In this document: piece by piece, positions 35,041-44,741 of the stretch
Numbering within the stretch: the first letter of the stretch is position 1
Layout: every line of letters begins with the position of its first letter
Assembly (NCBI RefSeq): GCF_003002815.1
Contig: NZ_PVTF01000001.1
Location: 744,001 to 808,000, forward strand
Length of the DNA: 64,000 nucleotides
Source: Umezawaea tangerina
Lineage (GTDB): Bacteria; Actinomycetota; Actinomycetes; Mycobacteriales; Pseudonocardiaceae
Reading direction: 5' to 3'
Notes under the pieces: model-generated
Told to the model about the DNA's origin: nothing
The model's database searches: none
What the model saw: only the letters and a program-made list of their open reading frames with translations
Program-made: the position numbers and the translations under genes

Positions 35041-35637
35041 ATGACCTCCATGGTCCGCAGACCGCTCACGGGGCGGCAGACCGAGCTGCTCACGCGCCTT
35101 GAGGCGCTCGTGCTGGCGGAGGGGTTCGCGCACCTCACGCTCGATGACCTCGCCGCCCGGCTGCACTGCTCGAAGTCCACGCTCTACACGCTCGCGGCGA
35201 GCAAGGAGCAGCTGGCCGTCCGGGTCGTCGGCCGGTACTTCAAGGGCGCGGCCGAGCGCATCGAGGAGCGCGTGGCGGCCGTGGACGACGTGCGCGGCCG
35301 GGTCGGCACCTACCTCGCCGGAGCCGCCGACGAGCTGCGCCGCGCCTCCGCCCAGTTCATCGCCGACGTGTCCGCGTTCGCCCCGACCCGCTCCACCTAC
35401 GAGCGCAACGCCCGCGCGGCGGCGGAGCGGATCCGGACGTTCATCCAGGACGGAGTCCGCGAGGGCGTGTTCCGGGACGTCCATGCGACGCTGTTCGCCG
35501 AGATGGCGGGGCTGCTGATCGAGGGCATCCAGACGGGCGTGCTGACCAAGCGGGCGGGCGTCACGGACTCGGAGGCGTTCACGGCCCTCGCCGAGCTACT
35601 GCTCGACGGGTTGCGGAAAGAACGGAGACGCGCGTGA
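35041..35637 (+). CDS. TetR-family transcriptional regulator
   Basis: 198 residues. N-terminal helix-turn-helix about 12-58 (LTLDDLAARLHCSKSTLYTLAASKEQL), then an all-helical ligand domain (about 60-198) including TFIQDGVREGVFRDVHATLFAEMAGLLIEG. Divergent from the acyl-CoA dehydrogenase and followed without a gap by a sugar kinase (4-base overlap). Probably represses the dehydrogenase and itself, with an acyl-CoA as a plausible inducer. The recognition helix CSKSTLYTLAASKE is a slight variant of the usual SKGTLYxYFxSKE. Confidence 0.93.
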   Translation: MTSMVRRPLTGRQTELLTRLEALVLAEGFAHLTLDDLAARLHCSKSTLYTLAASKEQLAVRVVGRYFKGAAERIEERVAAVDDVRGRVGTYLAGAADELRRASAQFIADVSAFAPTRSTYERNARAAAERIRTFIQDGVREGVFRDVHATLFAEMAGLLIEGIQTGVLTKRAGVTDSEAFTALAELLLDGLRKERRRA

Positions 35638-36596
35638 TCGTGGTTGCAGGTGAGGCGCTGGTCGACCTCGTCCCCTCGCCCTCGGCGGCAGCCGGGCGGC
35701 TGGCCGACCTGATGCCCCGCCTCGGGGGAGGCCCGTACAACGTGGCCATCGCCGCGGGCAGGCTCGACGCCCCCACGGCGTTCCTCTCGCGGGTGTCGAC
35801 CGACCTCTACGGCGAGGCGATGATCGACCGGCTGCACGACTCGAACGTCGCCACGGACCTCGTGCAGCGCGGCCCCGAGCCGACCACGCTGGCGGTCGTC
35901 GGCATCGGCCCGGACGGGTCGGCGCGGTACTCGTTCTACGTCGAGGGCACCGCCGACCGGCTGGTGACCGACCCCGGCCCGCTGGCCGACGACGTGACCG
36001 CGGTGTCGTTCGGCACGCTCTCCCTGGTGCTGGAACCGGGTGCGAGCGCCTACGAGGAGGTGCTGCGCCGGGAGGCCGCGCGCGGCGCGCTCACCGTGCT
36101 GGACCCGAACATCCGCGCCGTCCTGATCCCGGACCCCGCGGCCTACCGGGAGCGGTTCGCGGCGTGGCTGCCCCACGTCGGGCTGCTCAAGGTGTCCGTC
36201 GAGGACGCCCGCTGGCTCGCGGACCTGCCGGAGGACGCCTCCGAGGACGCCGTGCTGGAGGTCGCCCGCACGTGGCGGGAGGCCGGTCCCGCGGCGATCG
36301 TGCTCACCAGGGGCGGCGACGGGCTGGCCGTGCTGACCGGTGCGGGCGAGGTGCTGCGGGTGCCGCCGCGCGAGGTGTCCGTCGTGGACACGATCGGGGC
36401 TGGCGACACGGTGCAGGGCGCGCTGATCGCGTGGCTGCACCAGCACGACGCCCTGACGACCGCGGCCGTGGCGGAGCTGGCGCCGGAGCGGTGGGTGGAG
36501 GCGCTGACCTACGCGGGCACCGCCGCCGCGTTCACGTGCACCAGGGCGGGGGCCGAGCCGCCGTACACCCAGGAGCTGAAGGACTTCATGGAGTAG
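35634..36596 (+). CDS. PfkB-family carbohydrate kinase (fructokinase-like)
   Basis: 320 residues from a GTG overlapping the tetR stop. PfkB signatures: N-terminal VVAGEALVDLVP, GGGPYNVAIAAGRLDAPTAFLSRVSTDLYG, and the C-terminal anion-hole/base motif DTIGAGDTVQGALIAWL with the catalytic aspartate in GAGD. Lid-region residues YSFYVEGTADRL suggest a fructokinase or 2-keto-3-deoxygluconate kinase type. Phosphorylates a sugar with ATP in the cytoplasm. Co-transcription with tetR may be fortuitous. Followed by a clear terminator. Confidence 0.93.
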   Translation: MIVVAGEALVDLVPSPSAAAGRLADLMPRLGGGPYNVAIAAGRLDAPTAFLSRVSTDLYGEAMIDRLHDSNVATDLVQRGPEPTTLAVVGIGPDGSARYSFYVEGTADRLVTDPGPLADDVTAVSFGTLSLVLEPGASAYEEVLRREAARGALTVLDPNIRAVLIPDPAAYRERFAAWLPHVGLLKVSVEDARWLADLPEDASEDAVLEVARTWREAGPAAIVLTRGGDGLAVLTGAGEVLRVPPREVSVVDTIGAGDTVQGALIAWLHQHDALTTAAVAELAPERWVEALTYAGTAAAFTCTRAGAEPPYTQELKDFME

Positions 36597-36630
36597 GTGC
36601 GAGTCGTGCTCGCTCGACGGGGGAGCCTGA

Positions 36631-36658
36631 GCGCCCTGGCTGTGTGTGGCCAGGGCGC
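36631..36658 (+). terminator. Terminator after the sugar kinase
   Basis: GCGCCCTGGC (36631-36640) pairs perfectly with 36649-36658 around an 8-base TG-repeat loop, 34 bases after the stop. The gene-free stretch 36597-37153 holds this hairpin and then the gltA upstream region. Confidence 0.85.
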
Positions 36659-37093
36659 CTTCGGTTCCTCGCGACCCCCACGGGTGAGCGGGTGGCCCGA
36701 GTCCTGAACCTATCGCTCACCGATGTGGTTTGTCGTCGCCGAACGGTGTGACGTGTCATCACTCACAGTGGGCGCCATCTGCGGCGAGTGATCGGGCGAC
36801 CACGAGAATGGCCTAGCTCTCACCCCTGATGAGGTGGCGAAAGGTGTCGGACGGTCTACCGTGGAGCGCAACGCTCTCGCGGGTCACCGCCCATCGGTCG
36901 TCCGCGGAACGTGCACGCTGGCCACCGTGCAGAGGACGCCCTAGCTGCGTGTGATGCCGGTCCCACCTCACGGAATCGGTTCACACCAATGCTGCGAGGC
37001 GGTCAGGCCGCCGACTAGCGTGGGAGAACTGACAGGACCCCAACGGGGTGGTGCTGCGGTTGCGGAGACCCAGATCCGCGTGCCGTCGGGCGA

Positions 37094-37111
37094 GACCTTT
37101 CATGAAAGGTC
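37094..37111. promoter_or_regulatory. 18-base perfect palindrome upstream of gltA
   Basis: GACCTTTCATGAAAGGTC, perfectly symmetrical, ends 42 bases before the gltA start, a position suited to a repressor near or downstream of the transcription start. Further upstream, at 36746-36767, TGTGA and TCACT/TCACA elements resemble a loosely spaced CRP/GlxR site. The rest of 36659-37153 shows no gene. Confidence 0.55.
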
Positions 37112-37153
37112 GAGCCGATGCTGCCACCCCGCCTAGCGTGAGAGGGACTCTGC

Positions 37154-38467
<1,314 letters not shown>

Positions 38468-38480
38468 TTCGAACGCGCAC

Positions 38481-38511
38481 AAGGCCCGTACCTCCTGGAG
38501 GTGCGGGCCTT
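38481..38511 (+). terminator. Terminator after gltA
   Basis: AAGGCCCGTACCTCC (38481-38495) pairs with 38497-38511 apart from one G-U, starting 13 bases after the stop. The stem ends in GGGCCTTT, a short T-run. Confidence 0.85.
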
Positions 38512-38661
38512 TGTCGTGGGTGAGGGCGGTTGTGGAAGGGCTTTGTCGCGCACTGGGCCGGTTGGTGAAGGTGTCGGGGTGCGGGGCGGTGTTGTCGGGT
38601 CCGGGTAATCCACTCGGGTAACCGTCGTGCGGGAGCGCCGCCGCCGACTTAGCGTTGTCCG

Positions 38662-39945
38662 GTGGCTTCCCCGACCGTCATCTGGTTCCGCCGTGACCTG
38701 CGCACCGCCGACCACCCGGCCCTGCTCAGCGCCGCGGAGCGCTCGTCGTCCGCGCTCGGCCTGTTCGTGCTGGACGACCGGCTGCTGGCCTCGGCGGGCC
38801 CGGCCCGCACCGACTTCCTGCACCGCTGCCTCCGGCGGCTGGACGAGGAGCTGGGTGGCCGCCTGCACGTGGTGCACGGCAATCCGGTCGACGTGCTGCC
38901 GAAGGTCGTCGCCGACCTGAAGGCCGACAGCGTCCACATTTCTGCGGACTACGGCCCGTACGGGCGCAAGCGCGACGCCGAGGTCGAGAAAGCCTTGGGG
39001 GACACCGAACTGGTCCGTTCGGGCTCGCCGTACGCGGTGGCGCCCGGCCGGGTCCGCAAGGGTGACGGCGACCCGTTCAAGGTGTTCACGCCGTTCCGCC
39101 GGGCCTGGGAGGAACACGGCTGGCGCAAGCCCGCCGACACCGACGCGTCCACTGTGGACTGGGTGAAGCGCAAGGGTGGCGGGAAAATCCCGACGGGCGA
39201 CCCGGCTCCGGACCCGTTGCCGCTGTGGGAGAAGTTCCGCGACGAACGCCTGCCCGACTACAAGACCGCCCGCGACCGCCCCGACCTGGACGCGACGAGC
39301 CGACTCTCCCCGTACCTGAAGTGGGGTCTGCTGCACCCGCGCACCCTGCTGGCCGAGCTCGACGACAGCGAGGGCGCGGCCACGTTCCGCTCCGAGCTGG
39401 CCTGGCGCGAGTTCTACGCCGACGTCCTGTGGCACCGCCCGGAGACCGCGACGAAGAACTACGACGCCAAGTTCGACCGCATGGAGCACGACGAGGACGA
39501 CGACGGCCGGTTCGCCGCCTGGCAGGAAGGCAGGACCGGCTACCCGATCGTGGACGCGGGGATGCGCCAGCTCCTCGAAGAGGGCTGGATACACAACCGC
39601 GTGCGGATGATCGTCGCCAGCTTCCTGGTCAAGGACCTGCACCTGCCGTGGTGGTGGGGTGCCAAGCACTTCATGGAGCACCTGGTCGACGGCGACCTGG
39701 CCTCCAACCAGCACGGCTGGCAGTGGGTCGCGGGCTCCGGCACGGACGCGGCACCGTACTTCCGCGTCTTCAACCCGATCACCCAGGGCGAGAAGTTCGA
39801 CCCGTCCGGCGACTACGTCCGCCGGTACGTGCCCGAGCTCCGCGACGTGGAGGGCAAGGCCGTGCACCAGCCGCACGACCCGATCGTCGACCACGCCCAC
39901 GAACGCCAGGTCGCCCTCGCCCGCTACGGCGCCATCAAGTCCTAG
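38662..39945 (+). CDS. phr: Deoxyribodipyrimidine photolyase (class I)
   Basis: 427 residues from GTG 38662. Light-driven repair of cyclobutane pyrimidine dimers. N-terminal antenna/Rossmann domain (VIWFRRDLRTADHPAL; about 1-130) and C-terminal FAD domain with TSRLSPYLKWGLLHPRTLL, LAWREFYADVLWHRPE, GYPIVDAGMRQLLEEGWIHNRVRMIVASFLVKDLHLPWWWGAKHFMEHLVDGDLASNQHGWQWVAGSGTD. Tryptophans of the electron-transfer chain (WREF, WQW) are present. Antenna chromophore (8-HDF/F0 or MTHF) not decided; F420-family enzymes in this window make the deazaflavin F0 plausible. Stop shares CTAG with the convergent permease stop. Confidence 0.95.
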   Translation: MASPTVIWFRRDLRTADHPALLSAAERSSSALGLFVLDDRLLASAGPARTDFLHRCLRRLDEELGGRLHVVHGNPVDVLPKVVADLKADSVHISADYGPYGRKRDAEVEKALGDTELVRSGSPYAVAPGRVRKGDGDPFKVFTPFRRAWEEHGWRKPADTDASTVDWVKRKGGGKIPTGDPAPDPLPLWEKFRDERLPDYKTARDRPDLDATSRLSPYLKWGLLHPRTLLAELDDSEGAATFRSELAWREFYADVLWHRPETATKNYDAKFDRMEHDEDDDGRFAAWQEGRTGYPIVDAGMRQLLEEGWIHNRVRMIVASFLVKDLHLPWWWGAKHFMEHLVDGDLASNQHGWQWVAGSGTDAAPYFRVFNPITQGEKFDPSGDYVRRYVPELRDVEGKAVHQPHDPIVDHAHERQVALARYGAIKS

Positions 39946-41129
39946 CGCAGGGCGTCGCGCAGCTTCACCCGCGACCCGGTGCGCAGGACCGCGTTCGAGT
40001 AGATCTTGCCGCCCAGCCAGGTGATCGCCGCGACGAACCCGATGGCCAGCACGATCGACAGCAGCACCTGCCACAGCGGCGCCACCCCGATCGCCATCCG
40101 GCCCGGCATCAGGATCGGCGCGAACGGCGGCAGCATCGACAGCACCGTCACCGTCGTCCCCGACGGGTCCTGGATCAGCAGGTTGATCCCGACCACGAAC
40201 GCGATGATGATCACGGTGCTGATCGGCGTGAGCACCGACTGGAGCTCTTCCTGCCGCGAGACGAGCGACGCGGCCGCGGCGAACACCGTGGCGTAGAGGA
40301 AGAACCCGATCAGGTACCAGAGCACGCCGGTCGCCAGCGCGCCGCCCGCGAGGCCGGGGATGTCGATCGTGCCGGTCGTCGTCGACAGCACGAGCCCTAT
40401 CCCGCCGATCAGCACCAGCTGCACCAGGCCGACGGCGCCGAGCCCCATCACCTTGCCCAGCAGCAGCTGCCACGGGCGCAGCGTGGCGAGCAGGATCTCC
40501 ACCACCCGGCTGGACTTCTCCTCCACGACGCCCTGCGCGACCATCGTCCCGTAGACCAGCAGCGAGTAGTACAGCAGCGCGGCGATCACCAGCCCGATGG
40601 CCAGCCGCTGGCCCTGCTGGGAGCTCTCCGGCTCCAGCGCCACCACGGTCACCCTGGCGGCGGCCATGTTCTTCGCCACCACGGCCGGGTCCAGGCCCGC
40701 CTCGGCGAGCTGGGCGTTGAGCACCTGCTGCTTCACGATCGCGTCCAGCGCGTTCTGCAGCTCGCTGTTCAGGTTGTCCTTCACCACGACCCGCAGCGCG
40801 TCCGGGGCGCCGGTGATCAGCACGTCGAGGTCGCCCGACCGGACGTCCTCCTCGGCCTTGGCCGGGTCGGTGACGTCGACGGTCGAGACCTCGCGGCCGA
40901 ACGCCTTCGCGGTCTCCTTCAGCGGCTCGGCGAGCACGGTCGCCTGGCCGTTGAGCCCCACCGTGCTGCGCCCGGCCTGGTCGAACAGCACGGCCTGGAG
41001 CAGCACGTACCCGGCGAGGACCGCGACGATCACGATCGTGCCGATGACGAACGAGCGGGTGCGGACCTTGCCGAGGAACTCCCGCCTGGCGACCAGCAGC
41101 ACGGCCCTGCTCGGGCTCAGTCGCCTCAT
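39942..41129 (-). CDS. ABC-2 permease, NatB-like
   Basis: 395 residues. One N-terminal membrane helix (about 26-48), a large extracellular domain (about 50-175, including DVLITGAPDALRVVVKDNLNSELQNALDAIV), then five C-terminal helices. The loop VEEKSSRVVEILLATLRPWQLLLGKVMGLGAVG is diagnostic of the NatB/YhaP family, which exports sodium or other cations or drugs in Bacillus. ATG overlaps the stop of the ATPase gene. The 3' end overlaps the photolyase stop by 4 bases (CTAG). Confidence 0.9.
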   Translation of the reverse strand: MRRLSPSRAVLLVARREFLGKVRTRSFVIGTIVIVAVLAGYVLLQAVLFDQAGRSTVGLNGQATVLAEPLKETAKAFGREVSTVDVTDPAKAEEDVRSGDLDVLITGAPDALRVVVKDNLNSELQNALDAIVKQQVLNAQLAEAGLDPAVVAKNMAAARVTVVALEPESSQQGQRLAIGLVIAALLYYSLLVYGTMVAQGVVEEKSSRVVEILLATLRPWQLLLGKVMGLGAVGLVQLVLIGGIGLVLSTTTGTIDIPGLAGGALATGVLWYLIGFFLYATVFAAAASLVSRQEELQSVLTPISTVIIIAFVVGINLLIQDPSGTTVTVLSMLPPFAPILMPGRMAIGVAPLWQVLLSIVLAIGFVAAITWLGGKIYSNAVLRTGSRVKLRDALR

Positions 41130-42037
41130 GCCACACCTTCCTCGGTCACGACGTTGCGGAACAGCTCGGTCAGCGACGGCCGCTGCCTGCTGAACTCCCG
41201 GACCGGCCCGGTGGCCAGCGCGGCGCCCAGCACGGCCTGGTCGTCGGCCTCCGGCGTCAGCTCCAGCGTGGTCCGCGGCCCCTGGACCTCGACCACCCGC
41301 ACGCCCGGCACCCCGTCGGCCCAGCCCTCGGCCGCGTCCGGCACCTCCACGACGAGCCGGGTCTCCCCGCCCGCGCGCAGCTCGTCCACGGTCCCGCAGG
41401 CCACCATCGCTCCACTGCGGACGATGCCGATGCGGTCGCAGAGCCGTTCGACCAGGTCGAGCTGGTGGCTGGAGAACACGACCGGCACCCCGGCCGACGC
41501 CTTCTCGCGCAGCACCTGGCTCATCACGTCCACCGCGACCGGGTCGAGGCCGGAGAAGGGCTCGTCGAGCACCAGCACGTCCGGCTCGTGCACCAGCGCC
41601 GCGGCCAGCTGCACGCGCTGCTGGTTGCCGAGGCTGAGCTTCTGCACCTCGTCGTTGCGCCGGTCGCGCACGCCGAGCCGCGCGATCCAGTTCTCCGCCG
41701 ACCGGTGCGCGTCGTTCGTGCTCAGGCCGTGCAGCTCGGCGAGGTACACGAGCTGCTCCAGCACCTTCATCTTCGGGTAGAGCCCGCGCTCCTCGGGCAT
41801 GTAGCCGATCCGGCGGCGGGTCTCGAACGTGATCGGCTCGCCGTTCCAGCGCACCTCGCCCGAGTCCGCGGCGAGCACGCCGAGCGCGATCCGCATCGCG
41901 GTCGTCTTGCCCGCCCCGTTGCTCCCGACGAACCCGAACAGCTCTCCCGCCCGAACCTCGAAGGTCATGTCCCGCAGGGCCACGACCTCGCCGTAGCGCT
42001 TGGAGATCCGGTCGATCTCCAGCACCCCCTGAGCCAC
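41126..42037 (-). CDS. ABC ATPase, NatA-like
   Basis: 303 residues from GTG 42037, preceded by GGAGGAG. Walker A GSNGAGKTT (about 37-45), signature LSLGNQQRVQLAAAL (the SLGNQQ variant typical of NatA/YhaQ), Walker B VLVLDEPFSGLDP and H-loop SSHQLDLVE are intact. A C-terminal regulatory region (about 215-303) follows. Energises the NatB-like permease; two-gene operon. Divergent from the ESX-type cassette at 42.2 kb. Confidence 0.92.
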   Translation of the reverse strand: MAQGVLEIDRISKRYGEVVALRDMTFEVRAGELFGFVGSNGAGKTTAMRIALGVLAADSGEVRWNGEPITFETRRRIGYMPEERGLYPKMKVLEQLVYLAELHGLSTNDAHRSAENWIARLGVRDRRNDEVQKLSLGNQQRVQLAAALVHEPDVLVLDEPFSGLDPVAVDVMSQVLREKASAGVPVVFSSHQLDLVERLCDRIGIVRSGAMVACGTVDELRAGGETRLVVEVPDAAEGWADGVPGVRVVEVQGPRTTLELTPEADDQAVLGAALATGPVREFSRQRPSLTELFRNVVTEEGVA

Positions 42038-42238
42038 GGTGCTCTCCTCCTGGTTGGTCACGCCTGTGCGATCCGCCGGACGGGTGGCATCGAGTGCGGC
42101 CGAACGGCTGTATCCCACCACATGTTCCCTGATCCAGAGGATTCCGATGACACGATACGGTCCGCGGAACCGAATCGGGTCGCCCGCGGTCCAACACGTG
42201 TCGTGGGCGGTTGGCCCCGTTGCCGTCGAGGGGTGATC

Positions 42239-42682
42239 ATGGAGCCTGACCAGTGGCTCGCGCAGTACGGTCAGAAGATCGAGCAGGCCAAGCAGAACGC
42301 CGCGCAGGCGGAGACCCAGCTCGGGGGAGCGGGTGGCAGCGCCACCTCGCCGGACGGGCTGATCACGGTCACGGTGAACGCCGCGGGAGCGCTGGAGAAC
42401 CTCGTCCTGCGCCCCGGTGTGCGCGACATGGACCCGGAGCGGATCGCGAGCGCGGTGCTCGCGGCGTCCGGCCAGGCGCAGCGCGCGGCGGCGGGCCGGG
42501 TCGTCGAGATCATGACCGAGTTCATCGGTGACAGCCCGGCCCTGGACTTCGTGAAGGCCCAGATGCCGCGCGGCTATTCGGGTGACGGGACCGATGTGGC
42601 GGAACCGGAACCGGAGCCGCAGCGTCGGGACACCAGGCCGGATGACGACTACTTCACCAATCCGCCGGAAGTCATGGGCTGA
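42239..42682 (+). CDS. YbaB/EbfC-family protein
   Basis: 147 residues. YbaB fold about 5-100: coiled N-terminal helix (WLAQYGQKIEQAKQNAAQAETQL), beta hairpin SPDGLITVTVNAAGALENLVLRPG, and a C-terminal helix. An acidic, disordered tail follows (PEPEPQRRDTRPDDDYF). Nucleoid-associated YbaB proteins bind DNA, but this group is regularly encoded beside WXG100-like genes in actinobacteria, where its job is unclear. First gene of a three-gene cassette (gaps 17 bases, then a 4-base overlap). ATG 42239 follows GAGGGG by 6 bases; a GTG two codons upstream is possible. Confidence 0.88.
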   Translation: MEPDQWLAQYGQKIEQAKQNAAQAETQLGGAGGSATSPDGLITVTVNAAGALENLVLRPGVRDMDPERIASAVLAASGQAQRAAAGRVVEIMTEFIGDSPALDFVKAQMPRGYSGDGTDVAEPEPEPQRRDTRPDDDYFTNPPEVMG

Positions 42683-42699
42683 GCAGAGGGGCGCTGAGG

Positions 42700-43008
42700 A
42701 TGTACGACTCCTTCCACGTGAGTCCGGCCGACGTGAGGGCGCACGCCGCCACGGTCGACCAGTTGAGCCAGCGGATGATCGCGGCGACGAAGACCGCGGA
42801 CCCGTCGTTGTCCACCGAGGCGTTCGGGATCTTCGGCAGCTTCCTGGCCGAGTTCATCCTCAAGGCCGCGGGCAACTCCCAGGACATCCTGGGCAAGGCC
42901 ACCACGACCGTCAACGACATGGCGATCGGGCTCAAGGAGGTCGCCGACCTCTACGAGGCCATCGACCGCGACAATGCACTCGGGTTCCTCGGGAAGGCCA
43001 CCTCATGA
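42700..43008 (+). CDS. EspC-like ESX-type protein with YxxxD signal
   Basis: 102 residues. Helix-turn-helix hairpin pattern: MYDSFHVSPADVRAHAATVDQLSQRM, a turn EAFGIFG in the position of the WXG turn, second helix, and Tyr85-Asp89 (LYEAIDRDN) fitting the YxxxD/E type VII export signal. N-terminal FHVSPADVRAHAATVD is characteristic of the EspC/ESX-1-associated (DUF2580-like) group. Partner of the larger WXG protein encoded next with a 4-base overlap; export as a heterodimer is inferred. Confidence 0.87.
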   Translation: MYDSFHVSPADVRAHAATVDQLSQRMIAATKTADPSLSTEAFGIFGSFLAEFILKAAGNSQDILGKATTTVNDMAIGLKEVADLYEAIDRDNALGFLGKATS

Positions 43009-44693
43009 CCGCACCCGCATCGACGTCGTCGACCGCGCAGGGCCGCGACCCGTCGAACCTGTTCAACGACGTCAAGGGCACCGTCGCCGCGGTCGAGAGC
43101 GGCGACTGGGTCACCGCCGGGCTGGGCATCGCCAACTCGGCGATGGACATCGTCGGCCTGGCCGGCAACCCGCTGAGCGGGTTCCTGTCGGCGGGGTTCA
43201 GCTGGGCGATCCAGCACGTGGACTTCCTGCGGGAGCCGTTCGACGCGCTGCTCGGCGACCCGCAGGCGATCTCGAGGATGGCCGAGAACTGGAAGTCCGC
43301 CGGGACGCAGGTGGCCTCCGTCGCGGCGGACTACCGGCAGAAGTCGGTGGAGCAGACCAGGACGTGGCAGGGCAGGACCGCGGACGCCTACCGGACCGCG
43401 AGCGCCAACCAGTCGACCGGGCTGGAGACGCTGGCGAAGGCCGCGGCCGGGATCTCCGGCGCCGTCCAGGGTGCCGGGCAGCTCGTGGCCGCCGTCCGCA
43501 AGATGATCATGGACTTGATCTCCGACGCCGTGGCGAAGATGGTCATGAAGATCATCCAGTGGCTGGCGGCGTCGTTCTGCACCTTCGGCGCGGCGATCGG
43601 TGCCGCCATCGCCGACATCGTGACCATGGCGTGCAACTACGCCAAGAAGCTGTCGGACTTCCTGAGCAAGCTGGCCTCGTCGCTGACCAAGCTGATGAAC
43701 CTGGTCAAGCAGGTCACCCAGATCGCCCAGGTCGCCAAGCAGGTCGTCGAGGCCATCACCGCCATGAGCCACAAGGGCGCGGCGGGTGGCGCGGGCGCGG
43801 GGGGCCCGTCCAGCACGCGGCCGTCCGCGGGCGGGCTCGGGCTGACCGGTGACCAGCTCGACCAGATGAACCGGAACTCGAACCAGCAGTACACCAACCC
43901 CGGCTCCACGACCGGCGGGACCACCGGCACGAGCGGTGCGTCCGGCGGTGGCGCGGGCAGCGGTGGCGGCGGCACGGTGTCCACGCCGCCGTCGGTCGGC
44001 GGTGGCGCGGCCGGTGGCGGGCACTGGGAGCCGGGCCGGTGGGTGCCGGACGCGCCCGCGGCCGGGACCGGCGGCTCGGTGTCGGCTCCGCCGTCGGTCG
44101 GCGGCGGCAGCGGTGGTGGCGTCGGCACGAGCGGTGGCGGGGTCTACCGGCCCGCGCCGTCGGTCCCCGGCATCGACCCCGTGCGCCCGGTGTACTCCCC
44201 GGCCGCTTCCCTTGGCACGTCGGGGGATCTGCACACCACGTCCACCCACGTGCCCAGCTCCGGCTCGTTCCCCGGTCTCTCCGGGAGCCTCACCGGCGGC
44301 GGCTCGGGCGGCGGTGGCGGGAGCTTCTCCGGTGCCGGCTTCTCCGGCGGTGGCGCGGGCTTCTCCGGTGGAGGTGGCGGTGCCTCCGGTGGTGGCACCG
44401 CGACGACCGGCGCGAGCGGTGGCGGTGGCGCCGGGCCGACGCAGCACGGTGGTGCCACCGGGATCCTGCCGTCCAGCGCGCCGGGGCACCCGACCCTCGC
44501 CGGTGGTGGCGGTGGCGGTGCGCCCGGTGGCGGCGGCGGTGGTGCGGGCGGTGGCGGCGGCATGATGGGTGGCGCGCCGATGGGCGGCGGCGGGCAGGGC
44601 GGCGGTGGCAAGGACCACCAGCGCAAGGTCCGCCTGGAGGGCGACGAGCTGATGGAGCCGCCGAAGGCCGCCAAGCCGGTCATCGGGGAGTAG
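43005..44693 (+). CDS. WXG-domain protein with long glycine-rich tail
   Basis: 562 residues. Helical N-terminal domain (about 1-255) with a WXG motif, TWQGRTADAYRTAS (Trp121, Gly123, Tyr129), and hydrophobic helices (about 165-215). From about 258 onward the chain is low-complexity: glycine/serine-rich with repeated SVGGG, GGGGSGGG and FSGG-type blocks up to about 520, ending with a charged segment (DHQRKVRLEGDELMEPPKAAKPVIGE). The plan resembles PPE/PE_PGRS-like or LXG-type secreted proteins. Exported partner of the preceding EspC-like protein (inferred). The G-rich DNA is repetitive and prone to length change. Confidence 0.85.
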   Translation: MTAPASTSSTAQGRDPSNLFNDVKGTVAAVESGDWVTAGLGIANSAMDIVGLAGNPLSGFLSAGFSWAIQHVDFLREPFDALLGDPQAISRMAENWKSAGTQVASVAADYRQKSVEQTRTWQGRTADAYRTASANQSTGLETLAKAAAGISGAVQGAGQLVAAVRKMIMDLISDAVAKMVMKIIQWLAASFCTFGAAIGAAIADIVTMACNYAKKLSDFLSKLASSLTKLMNLVKQVTQIAQVAKQVVEAITAMSHKGAAGGAGAGGPSSTRPSAGGLGLTGDQLDQMNRNSNQQYTNPGSTTGGTTGTSGASGGGAGSGGGGTVSTPPSVGGGAAGGGHWEPGRWVPDAPAAGTGGSVSAPPSVGGGSGGGVGTSGGGVYRPAPSVPGIDPVRPVYSPAASLGTSGDLHTTSTHVPSSGSFPGLSGSLTGGGSGGGGGSFSGAGFSGGGAGFSGGGGGASGGGTATTGASGGGGAGPTQHGGATGILPSSAPGHPTLAGGGGGGAPGGGGGGAGGGGGMMGGAPMGGGGQGGGGKDHQRKVRLEGDELMEPPKAAKPVIGE

Positions 44694-44702
44694 TCGGGCC
44701 TG

Positions 44703-44734
44703 CCCCGGCCCGCGGTCCGCACCGCGGGTCGGGG
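44703..44734. terminator. Bidirectional terminator
   Basis: 14-base arms (44703-44716 and 44721-44734) pair with a single G-U around the loop CCGC, in the 48-base gap between the glycine-rich protein stop and the convergent glpD stop. Confidence 0.85.
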
Positions 44735-44741
44735 TGGGCGC

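Noticed and set aside
36659-37153. tRNA or small RNA gene in the long gltA upstream region
   Set aside because: No cloverleaf or conserved tRNA boxes could be found by eye; only palindromic elements are supportable.
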